Origin: Halanaerobiaceae bacterium
GTDB lineage: Bacteria; Bacillota; Halanaerobiia; Halanaerobiales; Halarsenatibacteraceae
Length of the DNA: 11,464 nucleotides
Direction of reading: 5' to 3'
Assembly (NCBI GenBank): GCA_003554685.1
Contig: PWHA01000220.1
Coordinates: forward strand, 1-11,464
The translations under genes and the position numbers were made by a program. Positions 1 to 5,771 of the stretch are shown here, one piece after another (the stretch's first letter is position 1; each line of letters begins with the position of its first letter). The notes below the pieces were generated by a model that was not told the origin of the DNA, did not search any database, and saw nothing but the letters and a program-made list of their open reading frames with translations.

Positions 1-205
1 CCTCGCGGCACATGGAGACATCTGCTTACCGCTGCTTCCTCCCGGACCTGACGGGGTTCACAGAGCTCCATTGCGCGAGACCCGATTGTCAACACCACTT
101 ATCAGGGCCAGGCCTCCAAAGGATAAGCCCTCAGCGCGGCCTTCGACCCTGCTATAGCGGCTTGCAGGTTACAGGGCACCGCTACCGCCCCATCTAGTAC
201 GGCCA
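1..205 (-). ncRNA. ffs: Signal recognition particle RNA, large bacterial type (3' end cut by window)
   Basis: This is the RNA scaffold of the signal recognition particle, which with Ffh directs ribosomes making membrane and secreted proteins to the membrane. On the minus strand the conserved domain IV hairpin is clear: GTCAGGTCCGGGAGGAAGCA at about 54-35, followed by GCGGTAAGCAG. The 5' Alu-type part contains GGTAGCGGTGCCCTGTAAC near 186-168 and GGTGTTGACAATCGGGTC near 100-83, as in the roughly 270-nt RNAs of Firmicutes (scr of Bacillus). About 200 nt are present, so some 60 nt of the 3' end lie beyond position 1. The 5' end is placed near 205 by family resemblance and is not exact. In Bacillus the gene sits between tadA and dnaX; tadA is found at 5761-6234 here, and dnaX may follow outside the window. 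Confidence 0.95.
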
Positions 206-217
206 AACTTAAAAACA

Positions 218-249
218 TATATAGTTTGTTCCTGTATAGTTTGTTCCTG
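218..249 (-). repeat. 15-bp tandem duplication in the SRP RNA promoter region
   Basis: The 15-mer TATAGTTTGTTCCTG occurs twice back to back, at 220-234 and 235-249. Read toward the SRP RNA (minus strand) each copy ends in AACTATA, so the -10-like sequences TATACA (238-233) and TATATA (223-218) are duplicated just upstream of the RNA. The second is about 12 nt before the likely 5' end. No good -35 lies 16-18 nt before either one; a TTGCAG at 274-269 is too far away. Promoter use is inference, while the exact duplication is seen directly. Confidence 0.6.
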
Positions 250-297
250 AAAAACTTAATAGGATTTACTGCAAGAGAAAAATATAAAATAAATTAA

Positions 298-393
<96 letters not shown>

Positions 394-550
394 CGCATAA
401 TTAATAGCAATTATTTTATTACTTACCGGTTAATGCTTGCCAACAACTTCTCAGCCACCGCCTTTGTATTATAACTTATCTCAAAGAAAATTTCAATATA
501 TTTTCAGGCAGAATTTCGGTTAAGATAAATATTTCTCAGACAATAATAAA

Positions 551-644
551 CGACATAAGGGGAGGGATTCGAACCCTTGAGACACGGTTAAGCGTCTACT
601 CGATTTCGAGTCGAGCGGTTTCAGCCAGACTCACCCACCCTTCC
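551..644 (-). pseudogene. Decayed second copy of tRNA-Ser(CGA)
   Basis: This copy is nearly identical to the intact tRNA-Ser(CGA) at 4933-5026 in the acceptor 5' strand (GGAAGGG), D arm, anticodon arm (loop CTCGAAA, anticodon CGA) and T loop. It differs where it matters. The 3' acceptor strand reads CCCTTAT instead of CCCTTCC, so pair 1-72 is G-U and pair 2-71 is a G-A mismatch. The CCA is TCG. The T stem has an A-C mismatch in place of G-C. A change in the variable arm still allows G-U pairing. The copies align without gaps through the 3' end and share the following TTTATTAT, so the damage is by substitution, not truncation. It is probably non-functional, but a poorly charged or regulatory RNA cannot be ruled out. 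An extended -10 lies 59 nt upstream. Confidence 0.7.
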
Positions 645-702
645 GAGGACATAAATTTCTTTAGTTATTTTTAATCCGTTTAATCTTTGCTGTGATGGTA
701 AT

Positions 703-731
703 ATTGTAACATTTGCAAAATGTTTTTTTAA
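703..731 (-). promoter_or_regulatory. Candidate extended -10 promoter upstream of the decayed tRNA-Ser
   Basis: On the minus strand TGTTACAAT (711-703) is an extended -10 (TGn plus TACAAT). A 4/6 -35 match, TTAAAA (731-726), lies 17 nt upstream. It would drive the serine tRNA and SRP RNA cluster. The same nonamer appears before the ABC ATPase gene at 3293-3285. Confidence 0.4.
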
Positions 732-743
732 TCCTTAATTTAA

Positions 744-808
744 TTATCTATGGCAAACCAGCTCGATTTTTCCGATATCGTCGTCTCGATTTCCTCTCCC
801 ATAGATAA
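744..808. repeat. 10-bp perfect inverted repeat with 45-nt interior
   Basis: TTATCTATGG (744-753) is perfectly complementary to CCATAGATAA (799-808). The interior contains AGCTCGATTTTTCCGATATC and a second TCTCGATTT. It lies in the 263-nt gap between the decayed tRNA and the beta-barrel gene. No U-tract makes it a standard terminator on either strand, and the function is unknown. Confidence 0.5.
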
Positions 809-907
809 ACTTTTAAACCCTCAATTTTACCAAAAAAGGCAAAGGTGAGGGGTTTATATTACAAAATAAGTAAAGTCCAAAAATTTCTAAACACAGTTAT
901 ATGCCCC

Positions 908-1660
908 TTATAAGTTATAGCTAATCTTAAAGCTAAAATGAGGTCCGCGCAGGTTTGAGACGGGGTCAGCACTGACTGTCCTGCCTCCGATCTGCCAGCT
1001 TCTGCCCAGATCGTGGGTGAGAAGATAGCCGGTCGAGAATTCTAAAGCCAGAGATCCACTGAAGTTGTAGTGAAGATTGAAATTAGGCTTGAGTGCCAAG
1101 AAACTCTTTTTCATGGTGGCCGTATTGTGCTCTCCCTTATATGTATCCTCCAGCAACTCCGAGAAGGTTCCGGGATCTCCTGCGCTAAGATTTAGCTCCA
1201 TTCTGCCAGCCCCGATCATTGCTCCCAGGGCAATATCTATATCCTCATGGTCATAAATATCCCTGCCCTTTTCGTAGATCAGCCCCCCGTAGCTGACCTT
1301 CATGCTGGATTTTGTGTCACCTCGGGATGAATCTACCGAACCCCGGCGGTAGACAAATGCCAGTCTTGTGCCTGCAATTCTGCCGGCCACGGCACTCGGC
1401 CCATAGATGAACATATTTCTATCCAAGCCTGCAAACCCTGCGCTTTCCAGGAAATCGTTGAGGCCCTTGATATTCATGCGCAGAAAGCCTGCTGTAAGAC
1501 CCGATCCCACCCGCAGGTTAAGCCCTGACAGGCCCCGCTCCAGCATCTCGACATCTCCCTCCAGTTCCTGAACTTCTGCCTGAACACCGGAAGCTATACT
1601 GATACCGACCAACAGCATTAAAATTGCAGCGGCGACGGTAATGATGATTTTATTTTTCAT
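908..1660 (-). CDS. Predicted secreted outer-membrane beta-barrel protein, unknown family
   Basis: A 250-residue protein I cannot assign to a named family. It has a classical signal peptide: MKNK, a hydrophobic core at residues 5-22, and a likely cleavage after V-Q-A28. A short acidic segment follows (about 29-42), and then amphipathic stretches with alternating polar and hydrophobic residues and many G, S and Y, typical of beta strands. The last nine residues, FSFKISYNL, put F, F, I, Y and L at every second position counted from the C-terminus. That is the pattern of the beta-signal recognised by the BAM machinery. This implies an outer membrane and a diderm host. It is third in an operon with the ABC ATPase and permease, 42 nt after the permease stop. 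The start is fixed by AGAAAGGAG spaced 5 nt from the ATG. The operon role is unknown; the barrel call is inference from composition. Confidence 0.75.
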   Translation of the reverse strand: MKNKIIITVAAAILMLLVGISIASGVQAEVQELEGDVEMLERGLSGLNLRVGSGLTAGFLRMNIKGLNDFLESAGFAGLDRNMFIYGPSAVAGRIAGTRLAFVYRRGSVDSSRGDTKSSMKVSYGGLIYEKGRDIYDHEDIDIALGAMIGAGRMELNLSAGDPGTFSELLEDTYKGEHNTATMKKSFLALKPNFNLHYNFSGSLALEFSTGYLLTHDLGRSWQIGGRTVSADPVSNLRGPHFSFKISYNL

Positions 1661-1700
1661 ATTTGCTCCTTTCTATTCATATTTACTCCTTTCTATATGT
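1661..1700 (-). repeat. 20-bp imperfect tandem duplication of the ribosome binding site and start region
   Basis: Positions 1661-1680 and 1681-1700 match at 16 of 20 bases. Each copy carries AGAAAGGAG followed 5 nt later by ATATG on the minus strand. The upstream copy opens a 7-codon frame, M-N-R-K-E-Q-I-stop (1680-1657). Its TGA overlaps the ATG of the beta-barrel gene as ATGA. This could act as a translationally coupled leader or be a by-product of slippage. Confidence 0.55.
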
Positions 1701-1702
1701 TT

Positions 1703-2416
1703 CTATATGCCCTTTTTTCTGTAAAGAAGAACCAGAGCGAAAAAGACGATGAATATACTAAAAACTATTACTCCCATCTCCGGCATAACATCCCCCGGAT
1801 TTAAAGCCTGAGCGATAGCTTTTTCCTGTATGTGAAAATAATAGGTAGTCGGCATCAGCGCCGCCAGTACATTCATAATTCTCTGACCGGACATCGTTGA
1901 TAGCTGCGGCACAAGGATCAGAAGCATGTATATAGGCAACCCGATTGTTCCGGTCGATCTCTGATCGGGTGAAAGCAAACCCACCGTCATACCGACAAAG
2001 ATGGAAAAGATGGATATCAGAGCAGTGGCCAGAAAAATGATGAAAAGAGTGCTTCCCTCCAGCCCAGCTATGAGTACAAGAAAAAATGAGACTATAAGGA
2101 TGGAAATAAAGGTTAAAAGCCCCTTGCCTATAAAGATGTCTGCTGCTCCCGCCGGCGAGAGCAACAGAACCTCCAGCGTTTTCTTTTCCTTTTCCTCTGC
2201 AATCAGCATCGAGGGCACATACATCCCCATCATCACAACCAGGAAAAGAAGCCCGGAATTGATGGCAAAACCCCTGGGCATATCGGGTACTAAATAGGTG
2301 AAGGTCAGTGTGAAGAGCACTGGCAAAAAGTAAATCACCAGCAGATTGATGTTCTTTTTTAAATCCTTGAATTCTTTAAACAGTATGGCAGAGATTATCC
2401 TCAATCTGGAATTCAT
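1703..2416 (-). CDS. ABC-2 type transporter permease (NatB/CcmB-like)
   Basis: The membrane half of an ABC exporter, 237 residues, about the size of short ABC-2 permeases. About six membrane segments are visible, near residues 24-43, 52-72, 100-120, 123-148, 157-173 and 214-233. After segment 2 comes EEKEKKTLEVLLLSP (74-88), which matches the conserved ABC-2 feature of a charged loop ending in an S-P dipeptide before the next membrane segment. The ATG overlaps the stop of the upstream ATPase gene as ATGA, so translation is coupled and the two surely form one complex. The substrate cannot be read from sequence; relatives export sodium, drugs, lipids or peptides. The stop TAG is 42 nt before the beta-barrel gene. 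Confidence 0.9.
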   Translation of the reverse strand: MNSRLRIISAILFKEFKDLKKNINLLVIYFLPVLFTLTFTYLVPDMPRGFAINSGLLFLVVMMGMYVPSMLIAEEKEKKTLEVLLLSPAGAADIFIGKGLLTFISILIVSFFLVLIAGLEGSTLFIIFLATALISIFSIFVGMTVGLLSPDQRSTGTIGLPIYMLLILVPQLSTMSGQRIMNVLAALMPTTYYFHIQEKAIAQALNPGDVMPEMGVIVFSIFIVFFALVLLYRKKGI

Positions 2417-3264
2417 CTGAGTTCACTTCCCGTTATCTCCACAAATATCTCAGCCAGCGTGGGCTCACAGGAATGTATCGAAACCAGCCTGCTTTCCTCC
2501 AGCCAGCTGGAGATTTTTTCAGCAGTGCTGGGAGAATTCATATCTAGCCTCCGCTCAACCAGACCATCTGAAGTCTCCACCAGGACCTCGATCTGTCCCG
2601 GGGAATGATTCAATTTTAGTGCTTTGGGCCTGCCGAGTGCAGATATTCTGCCATTGTGCAGAAAGGCAATTCTGTCGCTTAAGCGTTCGACCTCCTCCAT
2701 GTCGTGTGAAGTGAGAAGGATTGTAATCCCCTCCTCATTCAATTTCTCCAGCAAGCCGTGAATATCCGCAGCAGAGGCCGGATCGAGCCCGGAAGTCGGT
2801 TCATCCAGAAAGAGAACCTCCGGATCATGCAGCAGAGCCCTCACCAGCAGAACCTTCTGTTTCATTCCTCTGGAGAGCCTTTTGACAGGAGTATCGGCCT
2901 CAGCAAGCATACCAACAATTTTTAAATACTCCTCTAATCTTTTGTATCCGGAATCATAGAGCCGACAGAAAAACTCCAGATTGTCCCTCACTGTCAAACG
3001 CTCATAGAGATTAGTTTCCTCCGGCATCACGCCCATGTGCGGACGCAGGTTCTGCCTGTTGCTTATGACTTCCCTGCCCATAATCTCCGCTCTGCCGCCT
3101 GTAGGTTTTAGCTGACCGGTCAGAAGCTTAATTGTGGTGGTCTTGCCAGCACCGTTAGGACCCAGGAGCGAAAAAATCTCGCCAGCTTCAATGGAGAAAC
3201 TTATGCCCTTTAGAGCTTCTTTGCTGCTATATTTCTTTTTCAAATTGTCCGTTCTGATCAACAT
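2413..3264 (-). CDS. ABC transporter ATP-binding protein (NatA/CcmA-type)
   Basis: The cytoplasmic ATPase that powers the ABC-2 permease encoded next to it; 283 residues. Motifs in order: Walker A GPNGAGKTT (35-43), a Q-loop region reading VMPEE (79-83) with glutamate where many ABC proteins have glutamine, signature LSRGMKQK (130-137), Walker B VLFLDEP (150-156), D-loop SGLD (158-161) and H-loop H187. The Glu in the Q-loop region and the extra C-terminal domain of about 70 residues are common in NatA-type exporters and are not a defect. The start ATG follows GGGAGGGG closely. It heads the operon ATPase - permease - beta-barrel protein. A TGTTACAAT extended -10 lies about 20 nt upstream of the ATG, giving a very short leader. 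Confidence 0.95.
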   Translation of the reverse strand: MLIRTDNLKKKYSSKEALKGISFSIEAGEIFSLLGPNGAGKTTTIKLLTGQLKPTGGRAEIMGREVISNRQNLRPHMGVMPEETNLYERLTVRDNLEFFCRLYDSGYKRLEEYLKIVGMLAEADTPVKRLSRGMKQKVLLVRALLHDPEVLFLDEPTSGLDPASAADIHGLLEKLNEEGITILLTSHDMEEVERLSDRIAFLHNGRISALGRPKALKLNHSPGQIEVLVETSDGLVERRLDMNSPSTAEKISSWLEESRLVSIHSCEPTLAEIFVEITGSELR

Positions 3265-3279
3265 GACCCCTCCCGGTTA

Positions 3280-3293
3280 GTTACATTGTAACA
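3280..3293 (-). promoter_or_regulatory. Extended -10 promoter within a small palindrome, ABC operon
   Basis: TGTTACAAT (3293-3285, minus strand) is an extended -10 sequence 21 nt before the ATPase ATG. It overlaps the palindrome GTTAC-ATT-GTAAC (3280-3292), so a dimeric repressor could cover the -10. No convincing -35 is seen, as expected for an extended -10 promoter. The operator role is inference from symmetry only. Confidence 0.45.
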
Positions 3294-3708
3294 CAGACAG
3301 GTTTTATTTACTAAATGATATTATCTTACTGGCTGGTTTGGCCACAGAAACAGCCGAAATTTGAAAACCAGCTAGTGCAATCGGGCAAAATAGAAAGCTA
3401 ATGAATCTCACATTCTCGAAAATAAAAATAAAAACACTGACAGATGCAACTTATCTGACAGGTTGCCTTTGCTTTTCTGCCTTTAAAAATTTTTCTGAAG
3501 TGCTTGACTGTTAATTTGATTATACCACATAAGCGTTGATATCTCAAAGAATATAACAGTTTAATATTGCCTTTTAAAATATGATTAGTACTCTGATTAT
3601 CCTTCAAATTTTTGATTGAAAAGAACTTATTTTACCTTTTTTGTGGGCAAACCACTGACTCATATGTATAGCATTTGTTGAATTTTATAAATTTATATGA
3701 TAGTCTTT
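3294..3708. other. Divergent intergenic region, no gene recognised
   Basis: This AT-rich stretch lies between the ABC operon promoter and the promoter of the plus-strand pair. It holds a duplicated CTGACAG around 3437-3462 and a 69-codon minus-strand frame (3398-3607). That frame has no plausible ribosome binding site and a cysteine/phenylalanine-rich, unconvincing translation. I see no RNA gene or clear terminator in it. Confidence 0.5.
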
Positions 3709-3753
3709 TGTTATAATAAAGAAAAATTAACTCATAGTAATTATGAGGAGGTG
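3709..3753 (+). promoter_or_regulatory. Extended -10 promoter and consensus ribosome binding site of the small-peptide/secreted-protein pair
   Basis: TGTTATAAT (3709-3717) is a consensus extended -10. Transcription would start near 3724. AGGAGGTG (3746-3753) is a near-perfect Shine-Dalgarno, 6 nt before the ATG at 3760. It therefore serves the 17-codon frame and not the GTG at 3753 that it overlaps. Confidence 0.55.
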
Positions 3754-3759
3754 TGATAT

Positions 3760-3813
3760 ATGACTGCAGTACTGCTGTTGATAATAGTATTTATACTGCT
3801 GGGTGTGCTCTGA
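3760..3813 (+). CDS. 17-residue hydrophobic peptide, possible membrane microprotein or leader peptide
   Basis: The frame encodes MTAVLLLIIVFILLGVL and then stops. It has only one polar residue after the start, enough for a single membrane helix. The evidence that it is translated is context: the best Shine-Dalgarno in the window (AGGAGGTG) is 6 nt from its ATG. Its TGA overlaps the next ATG as TGATG, the usual sign of coupled translation. No family is recognised; subunits such as KdpF are similarly tiny and hydrophobic but longer. It could be a structural microprotein, a translation-coupling leader for the secreted protein, or the remnant of an N-terminal extension lost by a frameshift. Confidence 0.5.
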   Translation: MTAVLLLIIVFILLGVL

Positions 3814-4625
3814 TGTTATTTGACACAGGAGGTTTTAAAGCTCTAGGCTCAGGAGTACTCCCGGTCATTCTGATATTATTTTCACTCTTTATCCTCTCAC
3901 CAGGTTCCCCGGTGGTATTAGCTGATTCCATGCCATCTAACTGGCAGGAAACAGCCAGAAGCCTTGCCGAAAACAATACTCAGTACCGCATGACCAAATC
4001 GATAATTTCCGGCCTTGATGAACTGATAGGCCGTAATGACCAGGGCCGGATCATGTTGTATTTTGGCATGATCGAGGATTTTCACAAGAAAGCCGAGAGT
4101 AATCCGGAAAAATTTGAACCAGAAAATAATCTGCGGGAGACCCTTGAGCTGCTGGAGCAGTTAAACCAGGAATATATGACTAAAGATAGTTTTGAGCTAA
4201 AGGAAACTGGAAAAGACTTCGAAACCCCTAAATCCCTCCTCAAAGAACTCCGGGAGGGTGAACTCTCCCAATCCATCGATCTGGCGGAGCTATATCTTGA
4301 ACTCCAGGAGTATAAGTATCAGGAGAATCTGAAGACCCTAGCCAAACTAACTTCAGAAAATAATTCAGTGAGAAGCAGGGGTTTTTATGAACTGGCTGGG
4401 AAGTTAACACTTCATCTAGAAGATGAACGCAGAGCTGAGGAGTTAAAGGATAAAGAAACAGTTAAACTCTTTGAATCCATAATAGAGCAGGAGCTGAGGG
4501 CAGATGTAAAGCAGGAAGAAATAGAAAAAACCATAAGGATGCTGCTCGATAATGCCGGGAAATATTCCGAATCAGGCTCCAAGCTCGACGAGAACATAGA
4601 AGAATTTAAATCCAGATTTAAATGA
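3813..4625 (+). CDS. Secreted, helix-rich charged protein of unknown family
   Basis: I choose ATG 3813 (270 residues) over the in-frame GTG at 3753. The GTG lies inside the Shine-Dalgarno and would add 20 unlikely residues, while ATG 3813 is coupled to the 17-codon peptide by TGATG. Residues 1-37 look like an export signal: a hydrophobic run at 14-28 and a likely cleavage after V-L-A37. It could also stay as a membrane anchor. The remaining 230 residues are rich in E, K and L, with no cysteine and no motif I recognise, and should be mostly alpha-helical, with coiled-coil-like stretches. It runs divergently from the ABC operon and ends convergently with the intact tRNA-Ser. A good terminator lies 113 nt downstream. 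Function is not assignable. Confidence 0.75.
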   Translation: MLFDTGGFKALGSGVLPVILILFSLFILSPGSPVVLADSMPSNWQETARSLAENNTQYRMTKSIISGLDELIGRNDQGRIMLYFGMIEDFHKKAESNPEKFEPENNLRETLELLEQLNQEYMTKDSFELKETGKDFETPKSLLKELREGELSQSIDLAELYLELQEYKYQENLKTLAKLTSENNSVRSRGFYELAGKLTLHLEDERRAEELKDKETVKLFESIIEQELRADVKQEEIEKTIRMLLDNAGKYSESGSKLDENIEEFKSRFK

Positions 4626-4737
4626 AATTTACTCCCGTCCTGAAAGAGATTTATCATTTTTGTCTATTTTTTCATAGGTCAGCTTAAAAACCCCTACATG
4701 AACTGTCAGACCGATCCAGATTCACCCCTTTATTACC

Positions 4738-4773
4738 CCGGGTGGAGGTGCCAGCCTCCAGCCGGTTTTGTTT
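4738..4773 (+). terminator. Rho-independent terminator after the secreted-protein gene
   Basis: The stem is CCGG (4738-4741), a G-G mismatch, TGGAGG (4743-4748), loop TGCCAG, CCTCCA (4755-4760) and CCGG (4762-4765), followed by TTTTGTTT (4766-4773). It ends the plus-strand transcript beginning near 3724. Confidence 0.8.
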
Positions 4774-4786
4774 ATGAGACCACCAA

Positions 4787-4816
4787 TACAAAACCCCCAA
4801 ATAAAGTTCATTTGGG
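4787..4816 (-). terminator. Probable terminator after tRNA-Ser(CGA)
   Basis: On the minus strand CCCAAAT (4816-4810), a 7-nt loop and ATTTGGG (4802-4796) form a 7-bp stem, followed by GG and TTTTGTATT. It is 117 nt downstream of the tRNA and faces the plus-strand terminator at 4738-4773, so the two separate converging transcripts. Confidence 0.55.
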
Positions 4817-4932
4817 AGAGGGAATTGACAGTTCTATTGTATTTATATCGGCAAAAAATCGAACTTGCAAAATTAACTTAATAAATTTCCAAAAACAAAA
4901 TAAATAATAAGCCTAACCTCCAGCATAATAAA

Positions 4933-5026
4933 TGGCGGAAGGGGAGGGATTCGAACCCTCGAGACACGGTTAAGTGTCTACTCGATTTCGAGTCGAGCGG
5001 TTTCAGCCAGACTCACCCACCCTTCC
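4933..5026 (-). tRNA. tRNA-Ser(CGA)
   Basis: A 94-nt class II tRNA with encoded CCA (4935-4933). The acceptor GGAAGGG pairs perfectly with CCCTTCC. The anticodon arm CTCGA-CTCGAAA-TCGAG gives anticodon CGA (reads UCG). The variable arm AGACAC/GTGTCT is fully paired and the T arm is GAGGG-TTCGAAT-CCCTC. It is the intact partner of the decayed copy at 551-644, with the ABC/secreted-protein cassette between them. It lies downstream of tadA on the same strand, beyond the tadA terminator. Confidence 0.97.
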
Positions 5027-5640
5027 GCAGAGATAGTTTTTTTAAACATTTTAAAATTAATCTTATCATATATTTTTAAGGTTATGATTATATATTCCAA
5101 TGTTAAATTTGATATACAGATATAATCTCATTTTTTATGATAGAAATTCTGTCATTTAGAATAAAATTTTATACTAAAGAAAATTACGTCTGAATACCAT
5201 GGTTTTATTTATACCACTAAAAAGTACCATTGTCAAGACTTTTTCAAGACTAATTATCTTCGGTTTCTTTGCAAGGTTTATTATGATTCTCTCCTTTTTT
5301 AGTTTTGGAGTTGTTGATCATATTTTTAGCATTAAAATTGATTCTTGATGAACTGCCGGTCATTTAATGCTAAAAATAGCGAAAAGCCCCCGGGCGAAGA
5401 CTTTTCTCAGGATTGTTAAATTTATCTTTTCTCCCAGACTTCTGAACAGGCCTGATTCAATTTTTTTAGTTCAGTTATCTCCAGTTAAGTCAGGTAAATA
5501 ACTCATAAAATGATTTATCCAAAAAATTATCAGGCTCTCCTGTAAATCAATAATAACCCTTTGTTATTATCAAAAAATATAAAGCAATACCAAAGCAAGA
5601 AACAGATCATAAAGAGAGCTCGAATAAAAAAAGAGAGATC
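5027..5640. other. Long AT-rich intergenic region with a strong inverted repeat, no gene
   Basis: Between tRNA-Ser(CGA) and the tadA terminator I see no coding frame. Besides the large hairpin at 5321-5378 it contains a direct repeat of TCAAGACT (near 5234-5253) and a 7-bp hairpin ATAATAA/TTATTAT near 5560. Near its end is an imperfect repeat of an AAAGAGAG-N4-AATAAA unit (about 5612-5649). The tRNA promoter must lie in its first part, but no clear -35/-10 pair was found. Confidence 0.5.
5321..5378. repeat. 16-bp perfect inverted repeat followed by a GC-rich fold
   Basis: TATTTTTAGCATTAAA (5321-5336) and its exact complement TTTAATGCTAAAAATA (5363-5378) enclose 26 nt. Immediately after come GAAAAG (5381-5386), a CCCCCGGGC core, and CTTTTC (5401-5406), which can form a second, shorter hairpin. 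Read on the minus strand, this GC-rich element precedes CTTTTCGCTATTTTT and could work as a terminator. The pair resembles a structured non-coding RNA or a small mobile-repeat remnant; there is no evidence for either beyond symmetry. Confidence 0.55.
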
Positions 5641-5644
5641 AAAT

Positions 5645-5672
5645 AAAAAAACCTCCCGGTAGTTCCAGGAGG
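5645..5672 (-). terminator. Rho-independent terminator of tadA
   Basis: On the minus strand CCTCCTGG (5672-5665), loop AACTA and CCGGGAGG (5659-5652) form an 8-bp stem with one G-U pair, followed by seven T (5651-5645). It lies 89 nt after the tadA stop. Confidence 0.88.
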
Positions 5673-5749
5673 AAATTTATATCATTAGCTGATTATAATA
5701 TTTTATCAGAATAAGATCTAAATTAAACCAGAAAAAGATCTCAATAAAA

Positions 5750-5771
5750 TCAGCCGTCCTTCAGCCGTCCT
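5750..5771. repeat. 11-bp exact tandem duplication over the tadA stop codon
   Basis: TCAGCCGTCCT occurs at 5750-5760 and 5761-5771. On the minus strand each copy reads AGGACGGCTGA, so the stop codon and the preceding codons are repeated. The protein ends at the first TGA (5763-5761). Confidence 0.7.

Noticed and set aside
12..197. 61-codon plus-strand frame over the SRP RNA
   Set aside because: It lies entirely within the minus-strand SRP RNA; no ribosome binding site.
3398..3607. 69-codon minus-strand frame upstream of the ABC operon
   Set aside because: No Shine-Dalgarno, composition typical of translated AT-rich spacer, and no resemblance to a known protein.
3753..3812. GTG at 3753 as start of the secreted protein (290 residues)
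   Set aside because: The GTG is inside the AGGAGGTG Shine-Dalgarno, so it has no ribosome site of its own. The added 20 residues precede an otherwise complete signal peptide starting at 3813.
4698..4907. 69-codon plus-strand frame between the secreted-protein gene and tRNA-Ser
   Set aside because: It is spanned by two convincing terminators in opposite directions and has no ribosome binding site.
551..5026. Genomic island with classical attL/attR at tRNA-Ser
   Set aside because: No integrase or excisionase gene, and the repeat covers the whole tRNA and continues past CCA, unlike a 3'-end attachment core. Kept only as a possible insertion.
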